Assembly (NCBI GenBank): GCA_002070275.1
Contig: MWCY01000033.1
Span: 1-33,318 of the forward strand
Direction of reading: 5' to 3'
From: Candidatus Hydrogenedentes bacterium ADurb.Bin170
GTDB taxonomy: Bacteria > Hydrogenedentota > Hydrogenedentia > Hydrogenedentales > CAITNO01
Length of the DNA: 33,318 bases
The notes under the pieces were generated by a model. That model saw nothing but the letters and a program-made list of their open reading frames with translations, made no database searches and was not told the origin of the DNA. A program made the translations under genes and the position numbers. Within the stretch, counting starts at the first letter, position 1. Each line of letters starts with the position of its first letter. Shown one piece after another: positions 25,236 through 33,318 of this stretch.

Positions 25236-25955
25236 ATGAACAGAGGCTTTATCCGCCTGGCTGCCCTGCAGCTCTGCTTTTTTATAATAGCGGGAACGGC
25301 AGCCTTTGCCGAAGCGCCCTGGCATTATAAGGTCGTGACGGTGAATAGCGGCGGCAGAACCATGCAGTCAGCACTGACCATACCCGATGCGAACAGGGCA
25401 TCTATTGCCTATCATCATGCCCGCCTGAAAAGCCCCGCCTTGTGGCTGAAGGTCGAAGCTGAAGCCGGAGAGGCAATCTCCCTCAGGATGGGTGTGCCTA
25501 TGCTCGATCGCTATCGTCAGGCGCGCCCTTCTGTTGCAGTTCTGTCCCCGCATCTTCCGAAACTGGCGGAAGAGGTGCCTTTCACGGTGCCCGAATCCAT
25601 GGGCGGACTTGTTTTGTCTACCCGCCTGCTTGACAGTGAACAATATCGCGACACCTATACAGGTGTGCTCAGCTGGCGTTTTGAAGAAATGCGTTTTGTT
25701 CCGCCAGCGTCGGGCACCTATTATATTGTCGCTTATTCGCCCATAGAAGAGAGCGGGGCAATGCCTGAAATGAAGCTCTGGCTGACGGTGGGCAAGGGGA
25801 GCATGTTCCGTTTCAGCGACCTGCTTGAAGTGCTTCCCAACAATATAAAAATACAGGCTTTTTTCGAAAGTGCCGTTTTTCCAGGGCAGGCGTTTTTGAG
25901 CAGCCTTTTTATGATTCTCCTCACTCTTGCCGGTATTCTGGTGGCTGCGCTTTAG
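25236..25955 (+). CDS. Hypothetical exported protein with C-terminal membrane anchor
   Basis: A 239-aa protein I do not recognise. An N-terminal signal peptide (about residues 1-25, ending AAFAEA) and a C-terminal hydrophobic helix (PGQAFLSSLFMILLTLAGILVAAL) suggest a periplasmic domain tethered by its C-terminus. The middle is beta-rich, with GEAISLRMGVPMLDRY, a VPFTVPESMGGLVLST strand pair and SGTYYIVAYSP, the last like the carbohydrate-binding or pre-peptidase C-type beta-sandwich stretches. AGGAAA 8 bases upstream of ATG 25236 supports the start; ATG 25152 would bury the signal peptide. The stop lies 100 bases before the phosphodiesterase gene. Co-transcription with that gene and the GT4 gene suggests a shared envelope role, but function is unknown. 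Confidence 0.6.
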   Translation: MNRGFIRLAALQLCFFIIAGTAAFAEAPWHYKVVTVNSGGRTMQSALTIPDANRASIAYHHARLKSPALWLKVEAEAGEAISLRMGVPMLDRYRQARPSVAVLSPHLPKLAEEVPFTVPESMGGLVLSTRLLDSEQYRDTYTGVLSWRFEEMRFVPPASGTYYIVAYSPIEESGAMPEMKLWLTVGKGSMFRFSDLLEVLPNNIKIQAFFESAVFPGQAFLSSLFMILLTLAGILVAAL

Positions 25956-26055
25956 CACACCGCCGCCAAACAGTGTTGGTACAGGTCAATTTTACCCGCA
26001 AACCGGTTGCTGCGGGGTGTCTTCTTCCGCTGAACTGAAAGAAGGGTTGCGCGCC

Positions 26056-27660
26056 ATGAGCGACCGTCCCCGCGTTTTACTCATTGGGCTGGATGGGTTC
26101 TCCCCGGATCTCACCGCTCAATGGATTGAACAGGGGCATCTTCCGCATCTGGCGATGCTTCAGGAACAAGGATATCTGGGCGCCCTTCGCGGTGTAACGC
26201 CTCCCGTAACGTACCCTGCCTGGACTACCTGTGTTACCGGCGTGAATCCGGGGCGCCACGGCATAACTGATTTTACAATTTCCCTCCCCGGCAATTACGG
26301 CATACGGTTTTTAAACAGTACCGACAGGCAGGTGCCCGCGCTCTGGAATATCCTGTCTTCACTGGGAAAGCGTGTTTGTATTCTCGGCGTGCCCGCAACT
26401 TATCCTCCTGAAGCGGTAAACGGCATTATGCTGTCCGGCTTTGATTCTCCGGTGGCGGATCGCCTGGATCCTTCGTATGTTTACCCGCCTGAATTATTTT
26501 CACAGGTTTCACAATGGCCCTTTTCTCTTTTTCAGGAGCACCGCATTTCTTCCCGATGGTATGAAGAGGCGCTGGCTCTTCTGGAAAAGAAAATTGCTGT
26601 CCAGGAAGAAATCGGGTGCCGTCTTTTGCAGCAGGAAGCCTGGGATCTGTTTATGATTGTTCTCAATGAGGCGGATACGGTGTCGCACCATTTCTGGCAA
26701 CTGGAAGATACTGCATCACCCCGCCATGATCCGGAGATCACGGCACCTGATTCTCCCATTCTGAGAATCTACAGACGTCTGGATGAAGCAGTCGGTCGTT
26801 TCATTGATGCCTTCGATGATCCGGGACTTGTGCTTGTTGTATCTGACCATGGATTTGGCGGAGCAGGTGTACAAGCTCTCCACATTAATAATTATCTGGA
26901 GGCTTGCGGCTGGCTGTCTTATAAAAAAGCGTCGCAGGGCATATTGAAAAAAGCAGCGCTGCGCTGGGTTCCCATGCGTCTGCGGGGTACTCTTTTTCGG
27001 CGGTTTCAACGGCTGGTTGAAAGTCTGGAAAGTCGTGCACGCAGAGGCGGCATTCAATGGGATAAAACCCGGGCGTGGTCTGATGAGCTCGATTACTGCC
27101 CCGCAATCCGGCTGAATGTGGCGGGCAGGGAAGGGAAGGGCATTATTCCGCCGGAACAGTATGCTTCCTCCGTGTCTGAATTGTGTGCCCTTCTGGAAAA
27201 GCTCCCGGGCGTGGCACGCGCTGTGCCCCGGGATACTGTTTATAAAGGTGCATTTGCCGACCGGGCAGCGGATATTTTTCTGGAACTGGACTGGTCGACC
27301 GGATACCGCGCTTCTGTCATCCGCAAACGGGGCGGCGCGGCTGTAGAAGTACTGCAGCCTGAGGCGTATAAAGGCGGAAAAGAGCAGGGATGTGCCGGAG
27401 TGCACCGGAATCCGGCTTTTCTTGCATCAAGCCGCCCGCTCACCCGCAAGAATCCCGCCATGGAGGATATTGCGCCTGCTGTTCTTTCCTGGCTTGGCAT
27501 TACGTACGAGGGTATGGAAGGGAAATCTTTTCTGGAAAGCCAGGTACAGGAAGAGACAGTGTGTTCTGCAGACTGGATCAAGGCGTCTGAAAAAAAGTAC
27601 ACTGAAGAGGAAGAATCTCTTTTGGAAAAACGGATGAAAGCGCTGGGATATTTCGAATGA
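26056..27660 (+). CDS. Alkaline phosphatase superfamily enzyme (type I phosphodiesterase/nucleotide pyrophosphatase-like)
   Basis: Predicted 534-aa hydrolase. The N-terminal metal-binding GLDGFSPD (Asp13), the Thr nucleophile in VTYPAWTTCVTG (Thr52) and the second metal site with SDHGFGG (Asp264, His265) are those of the NPP/PglZ-like alkaline phosphatase superfamily. NEADTVSHHFWQ supplies the further Asp/His ligands typical of this group. No signal peptide or transmembrane segment is evident, so it may act in the cytoplasm. It overlaps the following GT4 gene by ATGA. Similar proteins hydrolyse or transfer phosphate-linked head groups, and the partner glycosyltransferase hints at a glycan precursor. 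GAAGGG about 11 bases upstream of ATG 26056 is weak; the in-frame upstream ATG 25927 would overlap the neighbour. The substrate is unknown. Confidence 0.8.
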   Translation: MSDRPRVLLIGLDGFSPDLTAQWIEQGHLPHLAMLQEQGYLGALRGVTPPVTYPAWTTCVTGVNPGRHGITDFTISLPGNYGIRFLNSTDRQVPALWNILSSLGKRVCILGVPATYPPEAVNGIMLSGFDSPVADRLDPSYVYPPELFSQVSQWPFSLFQEHRISSRWYEEALALLEKKIAVQEEIGCRLLQQEAWDLFMIVLNEADTVSHHFWQLEDTASPRHDPEITAPDSPILRIYRRLDEAVGRFIDAFDDPGLVLVVSDHGFGGAGVQALHINNYLEACGWLSYKKASQGILKKAALRWVPMRLRGTLFRRFQRLVESLESRARRGGIQWDKTRAWSDELDYCPAIRLNVAGREGKGIIPPEQYASSVSELCALLEKLPGVARAVPRDTVYKGAFADRAADIFLELDWSTGYRASVIRKRGGAAVEVLQPEAYKGGKEQGCAGVHRNPAFLASSRPLTRKNPAMEDIAPAVLSWLGITYEGMEGKSFLESQVQEETVCSADWIKASEKKYTEEEESLLEKRMKALGYFE

Positions 27661-28781
27661 AGCTGCGTATCGCCATGGTCGGGGCATGCCCTTTTCCTGC
27701 ACCGCAGGGCAGTCAGGTGTTTATGCACTACACTGCAGATTGCCTGCGCCGGCAGGGGCATGAGGTGCATCTGGTTGTATACGGCTATGGGGTGGGCGAA
27801 GATCCTCCTGATGTGCCCATTCACCGGGCGGTGCGAGTCCCCTTTGCCACCAAAACCGAGGCAGGTCCTTCTCTCGCAAAGCCATTTCAGGACGCCACAC
27901 TGGCTCTTAAACTGCATCAGGTAGTCCGCAAGCACAAAATACAGGTTGTCTGCGCACATAACTATGAAGCGCTGCTTGCCGCATTGCTCGTACGCAAACG
28001 GCCCCTCCTCTACTTTGCGCATAATGCCATGTACGATGAATTGCCCTATTTTTTTTCTCATGGCGATGTCACCCGTGAGATAGGGCGTTTTCTGGATCGT
28101 ACTATCCCGCGTCTTGCCGATGCTGTCATTGCGCCCCATAAGCGGTTGGCGGGCTATCTTGTGGCGCGGGGGTGCGAGCAGGAGCGGGTCTTTGTTGTGC
28201 CGCCTCCCATTGATGCATCGCCTTTTGAGCCGATGCCGGCAGGGTCTGAACTGCCTCCTGTGCTCTACGCCGGAAATCTGGACAGTTACCAGAACCTTTC
28301 TCTGCTTTTTAAAGCGATGGGCCGGGTGCGCAAAAAATATCCCGATGCCCGGCTGATGATCGCAACCGCTTCTTCTGCGGCTCATCTTGATGCGGAAGTG
28401 ATACGCGCTGCTTCCCTTGAGGAACTCAGTCCTTTTTTATCGCAGGACGGAGTCTTCGCCGCACCCCGTGTGTCCTGGTCGGGCTATCCCATTAAAATGC
28501 TCAATGCCATGGCTGCCGCTAAAGCGGTCGTTGCCTGTGAAAGTGCCGCCTATCCTCTGGTTCATGAAGAGACAGGATTAATTACCCCTGATAATGATGT
28601 TCAGGCTTATGCGTCCGCTTTGATACAGCTTTTGGGCAATGCTTCGCTCCGAACCGAAATGGGGCGTCGTGCCCGCGAACAGATACTCAAAGATCATCAG
28701 CCGGAAACTGTCGGGGCACGGCTCTCCGAGATAACGCTTTCTGTCTGGGAAAGCCGGAGTAAAAATGCCGGAAGTGCTTGA
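27657..28781 (+). CDS. Family 4 (group 1) glycosyltransferase
   Basis: Predicted 374-aa GT-B enzyme that would transfer a sugar from a nucleotide donor in the cytoplasm. The N-terminal half has the MVGACPFPAPQGSQVFMHY glycine-rich acceptor loop and HEVHLVVYGYG; the C-terminal half has LYAGNLDSYQNLSLLFKAM and DARLMIATAS, with SGYPIKMLNAMAAAKAVVA at the donor site. The usual GT4 E-x7-E motif is not intact: the second Glu position appears as Asn in KMLNAMAA, a variation known in subfamilies with a PIKxLnyMA form. ATG 27657 overlaps the upstream TGA, so translation is coupled to the alkaline-phosphatase-superfamily gene. A role in surface glycan synthesis is inferred; the donor and acceptor are unknown. 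Confidence 0.82.
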   Translation: MKLRIAMVGACPFPAPQGSQVFMHYTADCLRRQGHEVHLVVYGYGVGEDPPDVPIHRAVRVPFATKTEAGPSLAKPFQDATLALKLHQVVRKHKIQVVCAHNYEALLAALLVRKRPLLYFAHNAMYDELPYFFSHGDVTREIGRFLDRTIPRLADAVIAPHKRLAGYLVARGCEQERVFVVPPPIDASPFEPMPAGSELPPVLYAGNLDSYQNLSLLFKAMGRVRKKYPDARLMIATASSAAHLDAEVIRAASLEELSPFLSQDGVFAAPRVSWSGYPIKMLNAMAAAKAVVACESAAYPLVHEETGLITPDNDVQAYASALIQLLGNASLRTEMGRRAREQILKDHQPETVGARLSEITLSVWESRSKNAGSA

Positions 28782-28808
28782 TTTGTCGCACTTTCCCCTG
28801 AGTATAAT
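28778..28808 (+). promoter_or_regulatory. Candidate promoter for the ceramidase-like gene
   Basis: TTGATT (28778-28783) and a perfect TATAAT (28803-28808) are 19 bases apart, a little long. A near-perfect 8-bp inverted repeat (28864-28871 with 28879-28886, one G-T pair) lies in the leader before ATG 28925 and has no T tract. The -35 overlaps the stop codon of the GT4 gene. Confidence 0.5.
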
Positions 28809-28924
28809 AGCACTGTGGTTTGTTATCTTATCCGCTATTTTTCCATTCCACATCGCACACCGCGGTTCTGAGTGTATTTCAGAGCCTGACTTGTCGCCGT
28901 TAATGCAACACCGGGAGATTACTA

Positions 28925-30538
28925 ATGCTGCAATTTATGAAACGACATAAACTACTGTCCGGTATTTTTATTGTACTGCTCCTTCTTTTTTGTGTTATTT
29001 TCGGATATGTCCGCTTCAAAATGCGGGGCGAGCATCGGGAATATGCCATTGATTTTGTGTTGCCCGAAAGTGACGGCTGGAAACAGATCGGGGATCTTGA
29101 AGTGGGGGTCGCTGTCCGTGACATTACCCCGTCAATGGATGACAAGGACACCTGGGTTGATGTGAACGGCAACGGTAAATTTGAAAAAGGTGTTGATGAG
29201 TGGAATGATCGAAACGGCAACGGGAAACTTGATTTTGCCTGGATCGCCGGTTTTGATATGTCCCGTCCTGCCATGGGCGTGAATGATCCGGTCTGGTCCC
29301 GGGCGCTGGCTTTTCGAAACAACGGTGTTACCATTGCGATCGTCAGTATTGACAGCATCGGTATTACCAATGAGCGTTATATCACCATACGCAAAATGAT
29401 TCATGAGGCCAATCCTGATATTGATCATGTCGCATTTTCGGCGACCCATTCCCATGAAGCACCTGATACCATGGGGATCTGGAGTTACAGCCTGCTCTGG
29501 CGTTCGCTCTTTGATGAAGGGTATATGCGGATGCTTCAGGAAAAGACCCGGGATGCTGTACTTGAAGCGGTTGCAAATCTGAAGCCTGCCGATACGGTCA
29601 TTGCCGCTGGTTATGTTCCCGAAGAAAATTTTATCCGGGACAGCCGCGAGCCGAAGGTAATGGATCATCAGCTGCCGCTGGCGTGGTTTAAAGAAAAAGG
29701 CACAGAAAATACCATTGCAGTGCTCACTTCCTGGGGGATGCATCCTGAAGCGATGGGCAGCGAAAATCTGTATATCAGTTCCGACTTTGTTCATTATTTT
29801 CGCGAAGCGATGGAAAAAGGACTGGAAGGTCCGGATGCCTTCGAGGGCTTTGGCGGGAAGTGTGTGTTTTTTACAGGACCGGTTGGCGGTCTGATGACTC
29901 AGCTGAGCATTGAGATTAAAGACCGTTACGGCAACGCCTGGAAGGACAGCAGCATAGAGAAAGCCCAGGCGCAGGGTGAGAATCTGGCAATTATTGCAGC
30001 ACAGGCACTGCGCAGCGAAGAAGCACGCACCATGACAGAAAGTCAGGTGGCAGTAAGTGCAAAAACCTTCTTTTTAACCATGGGCTGGCCCTTTAAAGCC
30101 GCTTTGTATCTCGGTATTGTTCATCCCGGGATTTTTAATGGCCAGGCGAAAAGCGAGATCAATGCGCTCCGTATCGGCGAAATAGAAATTGTCACCACGC
30201 CCGGTGAAATTTACCCTGAAATTGTATTCGGCGGCGTGGAAAATCCGGAAGGGGCGGACTTTAAGATTGAGCCGGTTGAAGTGCCGCCTTTCTTTGCTGC
30301 CATGAAAGGAGCGCTCAAGATGAATTTCAATCTTGCCAACGATGAGATCGGCTATATCGTACCGAAATCGCAGTGGGATCAGAAACCGCCTTATACATAC
30401 GGACGGGACAAGGCACCCTATGGCGAGATGTATACAGGCAATCCGGAAGTGGCACCGGGCATTCATAAAGTGACCATGGACGTGCTGAACAGGCTCCACC
30501 ATACGCTGGAGTCTATGCCTGCCGCTGAAAACCTCTAA
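28925..30538 (+). CDS. Membrane-anchored neutral/alkaline ceramidase-like protein with calcium-loop insert
   Basis: Predicted 537-aa protein. An N-terminal hydrophobic segment (residues 10-29, LLSGIFIVLLLLFCVIFGYV) acts as signal anchor, so the rest is periplasmic. The catalytic domain resembles the neutral/alkaline non-lysosomal ceramidase N-terminal domain, with LEVGVAVRDITP, SRPAMGVNDPVWSRAL, VSIDSIG and the zinc-ligand-bearing FSATHSHEAPDT. SWGMHPEAMGSE supplies the second His. Two EF-hand-like calcium loops, DVNGNGKFEKG and DRNGNGKLD, are inserted between ITP and RPAMG (about residues 76-100). No lipid substrate is evident, and many bacterial members have unknown substrates. GGGAGA 6 bases upstream supports ATG 28925. 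It ends 35 bases from the convergent rmuC without a clear terminator. Confidence 0.78.
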   Translation: MLQFMKRHKLLSGIFIVLLLLFCVIFGYVRFKMRGEHREYAIDFVLPESDGWKQIGDLEVGVAVRDITPSMDDKDTWVDVNGNGKFEKGVDEWNDRNGNGKLDFAWIAGFDMSRPAMGVNDPVWSRALAFRNNGVTIAIVSIDSIGITNERYITIRKMIHEANPDIDHVAFSATHSHEAPDTMGIWSYSLLWRSLFDEGYMRMLQEKTRDAVLEAVANLKPADTVIAAGYVPEENFIRDSREPKVMDHQLPLAWFKEKGTENTIAVLTSWGMHPEAMGSENLYISSDFVHYFREAMEKGLEGPDAFEGFGGKCVFFTGPVGGLMTQLSIEIKDRYGNAWKDSSIEKAQAQGENLAIIAAQALRSEEARTMTESQVAVSAKTFFLTMGWPFKAALYLGIVHPGIFNGQAKSEINALRIGEIEIVTTPGEIYPEIVFGGVENPEGADFKIEPVEVPPFFAAMKGALKMNFNLANDEIGYIVPKSQWDQKPPYTYGRDKAPYGEMYTGNPEVAPGIHKVTMDVLNRLHHTLESMPAAENL

Positions 30539-30573
30539 CCCCGTCTGCCGGTTCCTGGATGTAAAAAGGATAT

Positions 30574-32142
30574 TTAATCCCGAAGTTCTTCTCCGGGTGC
30601 CGATCCCGTTTCGGCATCCGGAGTTTCTTCTTCAGCCGGGACAGAAAGCAGCTCTGGCGCCTGCTGTCGATGCAGGCTGGACTCTACCTGCTTCCCTTCT
30701 TTGATCTCACGGGTGGAAGCGATACCAAGCTCTTTAAATTTACGTGCTTGTACCAGCACACGGCTTTCCAGACTTCTGATCGCGCCGTTATAAGCATCGG
30801 TGGCGTTTGTCAGTCCTCTATGCAGTTTTTCAAAATGCTCCGCCAGCACGGCAATCCGTTCGTAGAGTTCATTGCCCAGATCGCTGATCTTTTTTGCGTT
30901 GGCGGCGAGATCTTCCTGGCGCCAGCCGTAGGCAACCGCCTTCAGCAGTGCAATGAGGGTAGTGGGCGTTGCGATGATAACCTGCTGGCGGAAGCCGTCG
31001 TCCAGCAGCTGCGGATCATGTTCCAGTGCCGCACTGAAAAAAGACTCGGCAGGCAGGAAGAGAACGACAAATTCCGGCGTGGGCTCAAATTGTTTCCAGT
31101 ATTCCTTGGTGCTGAGCTGGTCGATATGGTTGCGTATCTGCCGGGCATGGGATTCTAAATATCTTTTCTTATCTTCCTCATTCTGTGCTTCCAGGGCGTT
31201 CAGATAGCCGTCGAGCGACACTTTTGAATCTACCACGATATTTTTGTTGCTCGGCAGATGAATCACCATGTCGGGGCGCAGCCGCCCTCCTTCCACATTC
31301 ACAGACATCTGCTCTGTAAAATCACAGTATTTCTGCATGCCCGCCATTTCGACCACACGCTGCAGGTGCAATTCGCCCCAGCGTCCCCGTGTTGCCGGTC
31401 TGCGCAATGCCGACACCAGATTATTGGTTTCAGAGCGTAGTTTTTCATGGGTCATGGCAAGCGATTTCACTTGCTCGGTCAGAGAGGCGTAGGCACTTGT
31501 TCGTACCTGTTCCACTTCCGCAATACGCTTATTTACCGTTTCCAGAGACTCGCGCAGCGGTTTCACCAGCTCATGTATGGCTTTTTGTCGGGAATCCAGA
31601 TCGCCCTTGGCTGTGGCCTGGAATTTTTCCAGATTTTCTTTGGCAAGATCCAAAAAGGAAGCGTTGTTTCTTCGAAGGGCTTCTGCCGACAAAGACTTGA
31701 AAGCATCAGAGAGTTTCGTTTCCGCTTCCTTCAACAAAGCAAACTTTTCTTCGCTTGCTTTGCGCTCTGCTTCTATGCCTGTTTTTAGCTCGGCAACCTG
31801 CTTGTGGAGCATGCTGTTTTCAGTACGAAGCTGCTCGGTGTCCCTGCGGAACGCAGCCACGGTGTCTTTTAATTCCGCAATGAGCGTTTCTGCCGACGCA
31901 CAGCGCGCCTGCATGGCTGCATATTCGGCGCGTGCCGTTTCCATCTGACTTTTATATCCACCGAGATCAGCGCTCATCTGTTGTTCTTTTTCAGTGGCTG
32001 CCCGGAGCTGCTCGCGAAGAATAATCAGTTCCTCCCGAGTGTCGTCGGGGAGGGCCGCACCGGTTTTTCTGAGCAACAGGACTAAAAAGGCGACAAGGCT
32101 GAGCAGGAGGCATACAATCAGTACCAGATGAAGCGGATCCAT
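30574..32142 (-). CDS. rmuC: RmuC-family DNA recombination protein
   Basis: Predicted 522-aa protein. An N-terminal transmembrane helix (about 4-24) anchors it. A long coiled coil rich in Glu, Lys and Gln (about 35-200) follows, then the RmuC domain (about 205-470) with [51 protein letters not shown] and [16 protein letters not shown]. The domain has a PD-(D/E)xK-like nuclease fold. In E. coli loss of rmuC raises inversion frequency at short inverted repeats, so it limits rearrangement. AAGGGG about 7 bases upstream of ATG 32142 supports the start. The C-terminal tail is acidic and disordered. It is followed by a PilZ gene on the same strand, 38 bases upstream in transcription order. Confidence 0.92.
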   Translation of the reverse strand: MDPLHLVLIVCLLLSLVAFLVLLLRKTGAALPDDTREELIILREQLRAATEKEQQMSADLGGYKSQMETARAEYAAMQARCASAETLIAELKDTVAAFRRDTEQLRTENSMLHKQVAELKTGIEAERKASEEKFALLKEAETKLSDAFKSLSAEALRRNNASFLDLAKENLEKFQATAKGDLDSRQKAIHELVKPLRESLETVNKRIAEVEQVRTSAYASLTEQVKSLAMTHEKLRSETNNLVSALRRPATRGRWGELHLQRVVEMAGMQKYCDFTEQMSVNVEGGRLRPDMVIHLPSNKNIVVDSKVSLDGYLNALEAQNEEDKKRYLESHARQIRNHIDQLSTKEYWKQFEPTPEFVVLFLPAESFFSAALEHDPQLLDDGFRQQVIIATPTTLIALLKAVAYGWRQEDLAANAKKISDLGNELYERIAVLAEHFEKLHRGLTNATDAYNGAIRSLESRVLVQARKFKELGIASTREIKEGKQVESSLHRQQAPELLSVPAEEETPDAETGSAPGEELRD

Positions 32143-32180
32143 ATGCAGTTCCCCTTAGGTTGAATGAGAAAGAGCCCTTC

Positions 32181-32918
32181 CTAGAACCGGGGCTTCCAGA
32201 ATTCTTCTTTGCCCGGGATCGGAATTTCGAAATCGACAAAATCGATAGACTGGCTTCGGGCGGATCGGGAGTTTGCCATATAGGTTTGGCGCAACTGTTC
32301 GCCGTAATGTTTTCTTACGGACTTCCACATGTAGTGAACAAGATCGGAGTAGGTTTTTGACGGCAGTTTCTCAAAAACAAGCCCCATCTCATACAGTTCC
32401 TGTCCAAACGGGTTTTGCCCGACAGGAGTTGATGATGACCGGCGAATGGTCGCTCCCACAATGGCTTCTTTTGCTTCCGGTATAGGCAGACGGATTTCCA
32501 CTTTGGCCCCGGTGGGAAAATGAACTTCTGAGATCAGCCGTGCCCCCGAAACACTGAGGTCGCAAAACTGGGCGCCGAGGAAATGAGGTGTTTTTTGGGT
32601 ACGTATTCCTGTCTGCAGGGAAAAAGGAACGCGCCAGCTGGTGCGCTTGCGGTTCTGATTGCTGACCGGAAAACGATGCAGCCGGATAACAGGCTGGTTG
32701 GGCGGTTGAAAAGAGATCAGACGCATGTAATAAGAGAGCACATGGCTGTCGGCTACCAGTTCCATCACGACAGCCGTACCTGCCTGCAGCGCCGTAGGTG
32801 TACTGAAGCTTAACAACACGGAGCCGTCCCGCTGCACTTCCTTAATTCGGGCATTTCTTCTCTGGTATTTGCCAATAGTGATAAATACCCGCTCGCCTGT
32901 GCCCAAATAGGGTCGCAT
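32181..32918 (-). CDS. YcgR-like PilZ-domain c-di-GMP-binding protein
   Basis: Predicted 245-aa protein with an N-terminal YcgR/PilZN-like beta domain (GERVFITIGKY to PVIRLHRFPV) and a C-terminal PilZ domain. The c-di-GMP-binding residues are visible: RTSWR (residues 92-96 from this start, an RxxxR motif) and DLSVSG (DxSxxG, about 120-125). YcgR-type proteins slow or brake flagellar motors or control other c-di-GMP outputs. No flagellar gene is in the window. The start at 32918 is preferred because GGAGAGG lies 7 bases upstream, while ATG 32924 would have it only 1 base away. The C-terminal tail after YGEQLRQTY is unusual. It precedes rmuC by 38 bases and may be co-transcribed with it. Confidence 0.85.
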   Translation of the reverse strand: MRPYLGTGERVFITIGKYQRRNARIKEVQRDGSVLLSFSTPTALQAGTAVVMELVADSHVLSYYMRLISFQPPNQPVIRLHRFPVSNQNRKRTSWRVPFSLQTGIRTQKTPHFLGAQFCDLSVSGARLISEVHFPTGAKVEIRLPIPEAKEAIVGATIRRSSSTPVGQNPFGQELYEMGLVFEKLPSKTYSDLVHYMWKSVRKHYGEQLRQTYMANSRSARSQSIDFVDFEIPIPGKEEFWKPRF

Positions 32919-33148
32919 GTGCATACCTCTCCATGATTGAAACTGCTATCGTCTCTAGTATACCAGTTCTTATATCACACCCTTTATCATAACCTACGCA
33001 CTGTGTTTTTCGCAAGATATCGAATCAAGCCCTCTATAATGTTACCGGAAGCAGATACGTCAAGCCATATAAAATCTTACCAGGATTTCAGTAACCCTGG
33101 AGATAGTAATATGGCTGGAGAACGCGAATCAAGCCGCCTGTAAATCTA
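32919..33148. other. Non-coding region upstream of the PilZ gene
   Basis: An 11-bp direct repeat CGAATCAAGCC occurs at 33021-33031 and 33125-33135. A weak minus-strand promoter pair for the PilZ gene is TTGACG (33063-33058) with TATAGA (33038-33033), 19 bases apart. A 68-codon plus-strand open frame at 32937 has no ribosome site or recognisable peptide and is not called as a gene. Confidence 0.4.
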
Positions 33149-33197
33149 GGGACAGACTAAGCAATGCATAGTTTTTTTGATTTTTAGCGGTCTGCCC
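33149..33197. repeat. REP-like imperfect palindrome
   Basis: GGGACAGAC (33149-33157) pairs with GTCTGCCC (33190-33197) with one unpaired base, and TAA/TTA continue the stem around an AT-rich loop. A GGGACAGAC end is a form I associate with REP elements and Y1-type (RAYT) transposases. No transposase gene is present, so it would be a non-autonomous or decayed copy. Confidence 0.4.
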
Positions 33198-33212
33198 TCG
33201 TGTTTATGCGCC

Positions 33213-33318
33213 GTCATTTCCGCATTCCCCGACATCCCCGCTCCTTCCGTCATCCCCGCTCCTTCCGTCATCCCTGCTCCTTTTGTCACTCCCGCTCCTT
33301 TTGTCATCCCCGCTCCTT
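33213..33318. repeat. 18-bp tandem repeat array, six units, running off the window
   Basis: Six consecutive 18-bp units start at 33213, 33231, 33249, 33267, 33285 and 33303, the last cut by the window end. The consensus is GTCATCCCCGCTCCTTCC. On the minus strand each unit reads AAGGAG-N5-ATGAC, like a ribosome site followed by a start codon, and translates in one frame as repeated MTEGAG. The first unit is the most diverged. No recognisable coding sequence continues from it. Confidence 0.85.

Noticed and set aside
33035-33040. Plus-strand TATAAT in the right-hand intergenic region
   Set aside because: No -35 hexamer is present at the right distance and no plus-strand gene follows within the window.
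32937-33143. 68-codon plus-strand open frame upstream of the PilZ gene
   Set aside because: It has no ribosome site and no similarity I recognise, and the region contains direct repeats, so coding potential is low.

Overview
The window looks like chromosomal DNA of a Gram-negative (diderm) bacterium of moderate GC content. Two LPS-core-type sugar kinases, a lipobox lipoprotein, Sec and Tat signal peptides and undecaprenyl-type glycosyltransferases all point to an outer membrane. The mix of DUF1080 protein, GH109-type oxidoreductase, LamG/GH42-like secreted protein, PhoPQ-activated-type hydrolase, ceramidase-like protein and TIM-barrel sugar isomerase is typical of glycan-degrading planctomycete/Lentisphaerae/Hydrogenedentes-type lineages. 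That placement is inferred from gene content and is not proven.

Layout. Bases 1-398 hold a palindromic repeat, degenerate GGAG..ATGAC repeats and non-coding DNA. A plus-strand block (399-10882) follows: two Kdo/WaaP-like kinases, a sugar isomerase/epimerase, valyl-tRNA synthetase with its own promoter, a small anchored unknown behind a promoter carrying a perfect palindrome, a GT2 glycosyltransferase, a zinc-finger methyltransferase and a YfhO-like polytopic protein. The minus-strand block (22114-10822) holds a PKD + PhoPQ-activated-type lipoprotein, a Tat-exported GH109-like oxidoreductase, a stand-alone AMP-binding C-terminal domain, a tandem DUF1080 protein, a LamG/GH42-like secreted protein and a short YidC/Oxa1-like protein. 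The last of these overlaps yfhO tail to tail. The second plus block (22482-30538) holds an SLBB-HhH ComEA-like protein, MazG, galactokinase, an anchored unknown, an alkaline-phosphatase-superfamily enzyme, a GT4 glycosyltransferase and a ceramidase-like protein with a calcium-loop insert. A final minus pair is RmuC and a YcgR-like PilZ protein. The right edge (33149-33318) has a REP-like imperfect palindrome and an 18-bp tandem array running out of the window.

How the genes fit together (inference). The plus blocks are mostly envelope glycan assembly: LPS core phosphorylation, lipid-linked sugar transfer and YfhO-type glycosylation. The minus block is mostly exported glycan breakdown, and its genes seem to be transcribed singly or in short units: one strong sigma70-type promoter and one good intrinsic terminator are visible. 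Galactokinase would feed released galactose into metabolism. I saw no tRNA, rRNA, CRISPR array, phage module or intact insertion sequence.
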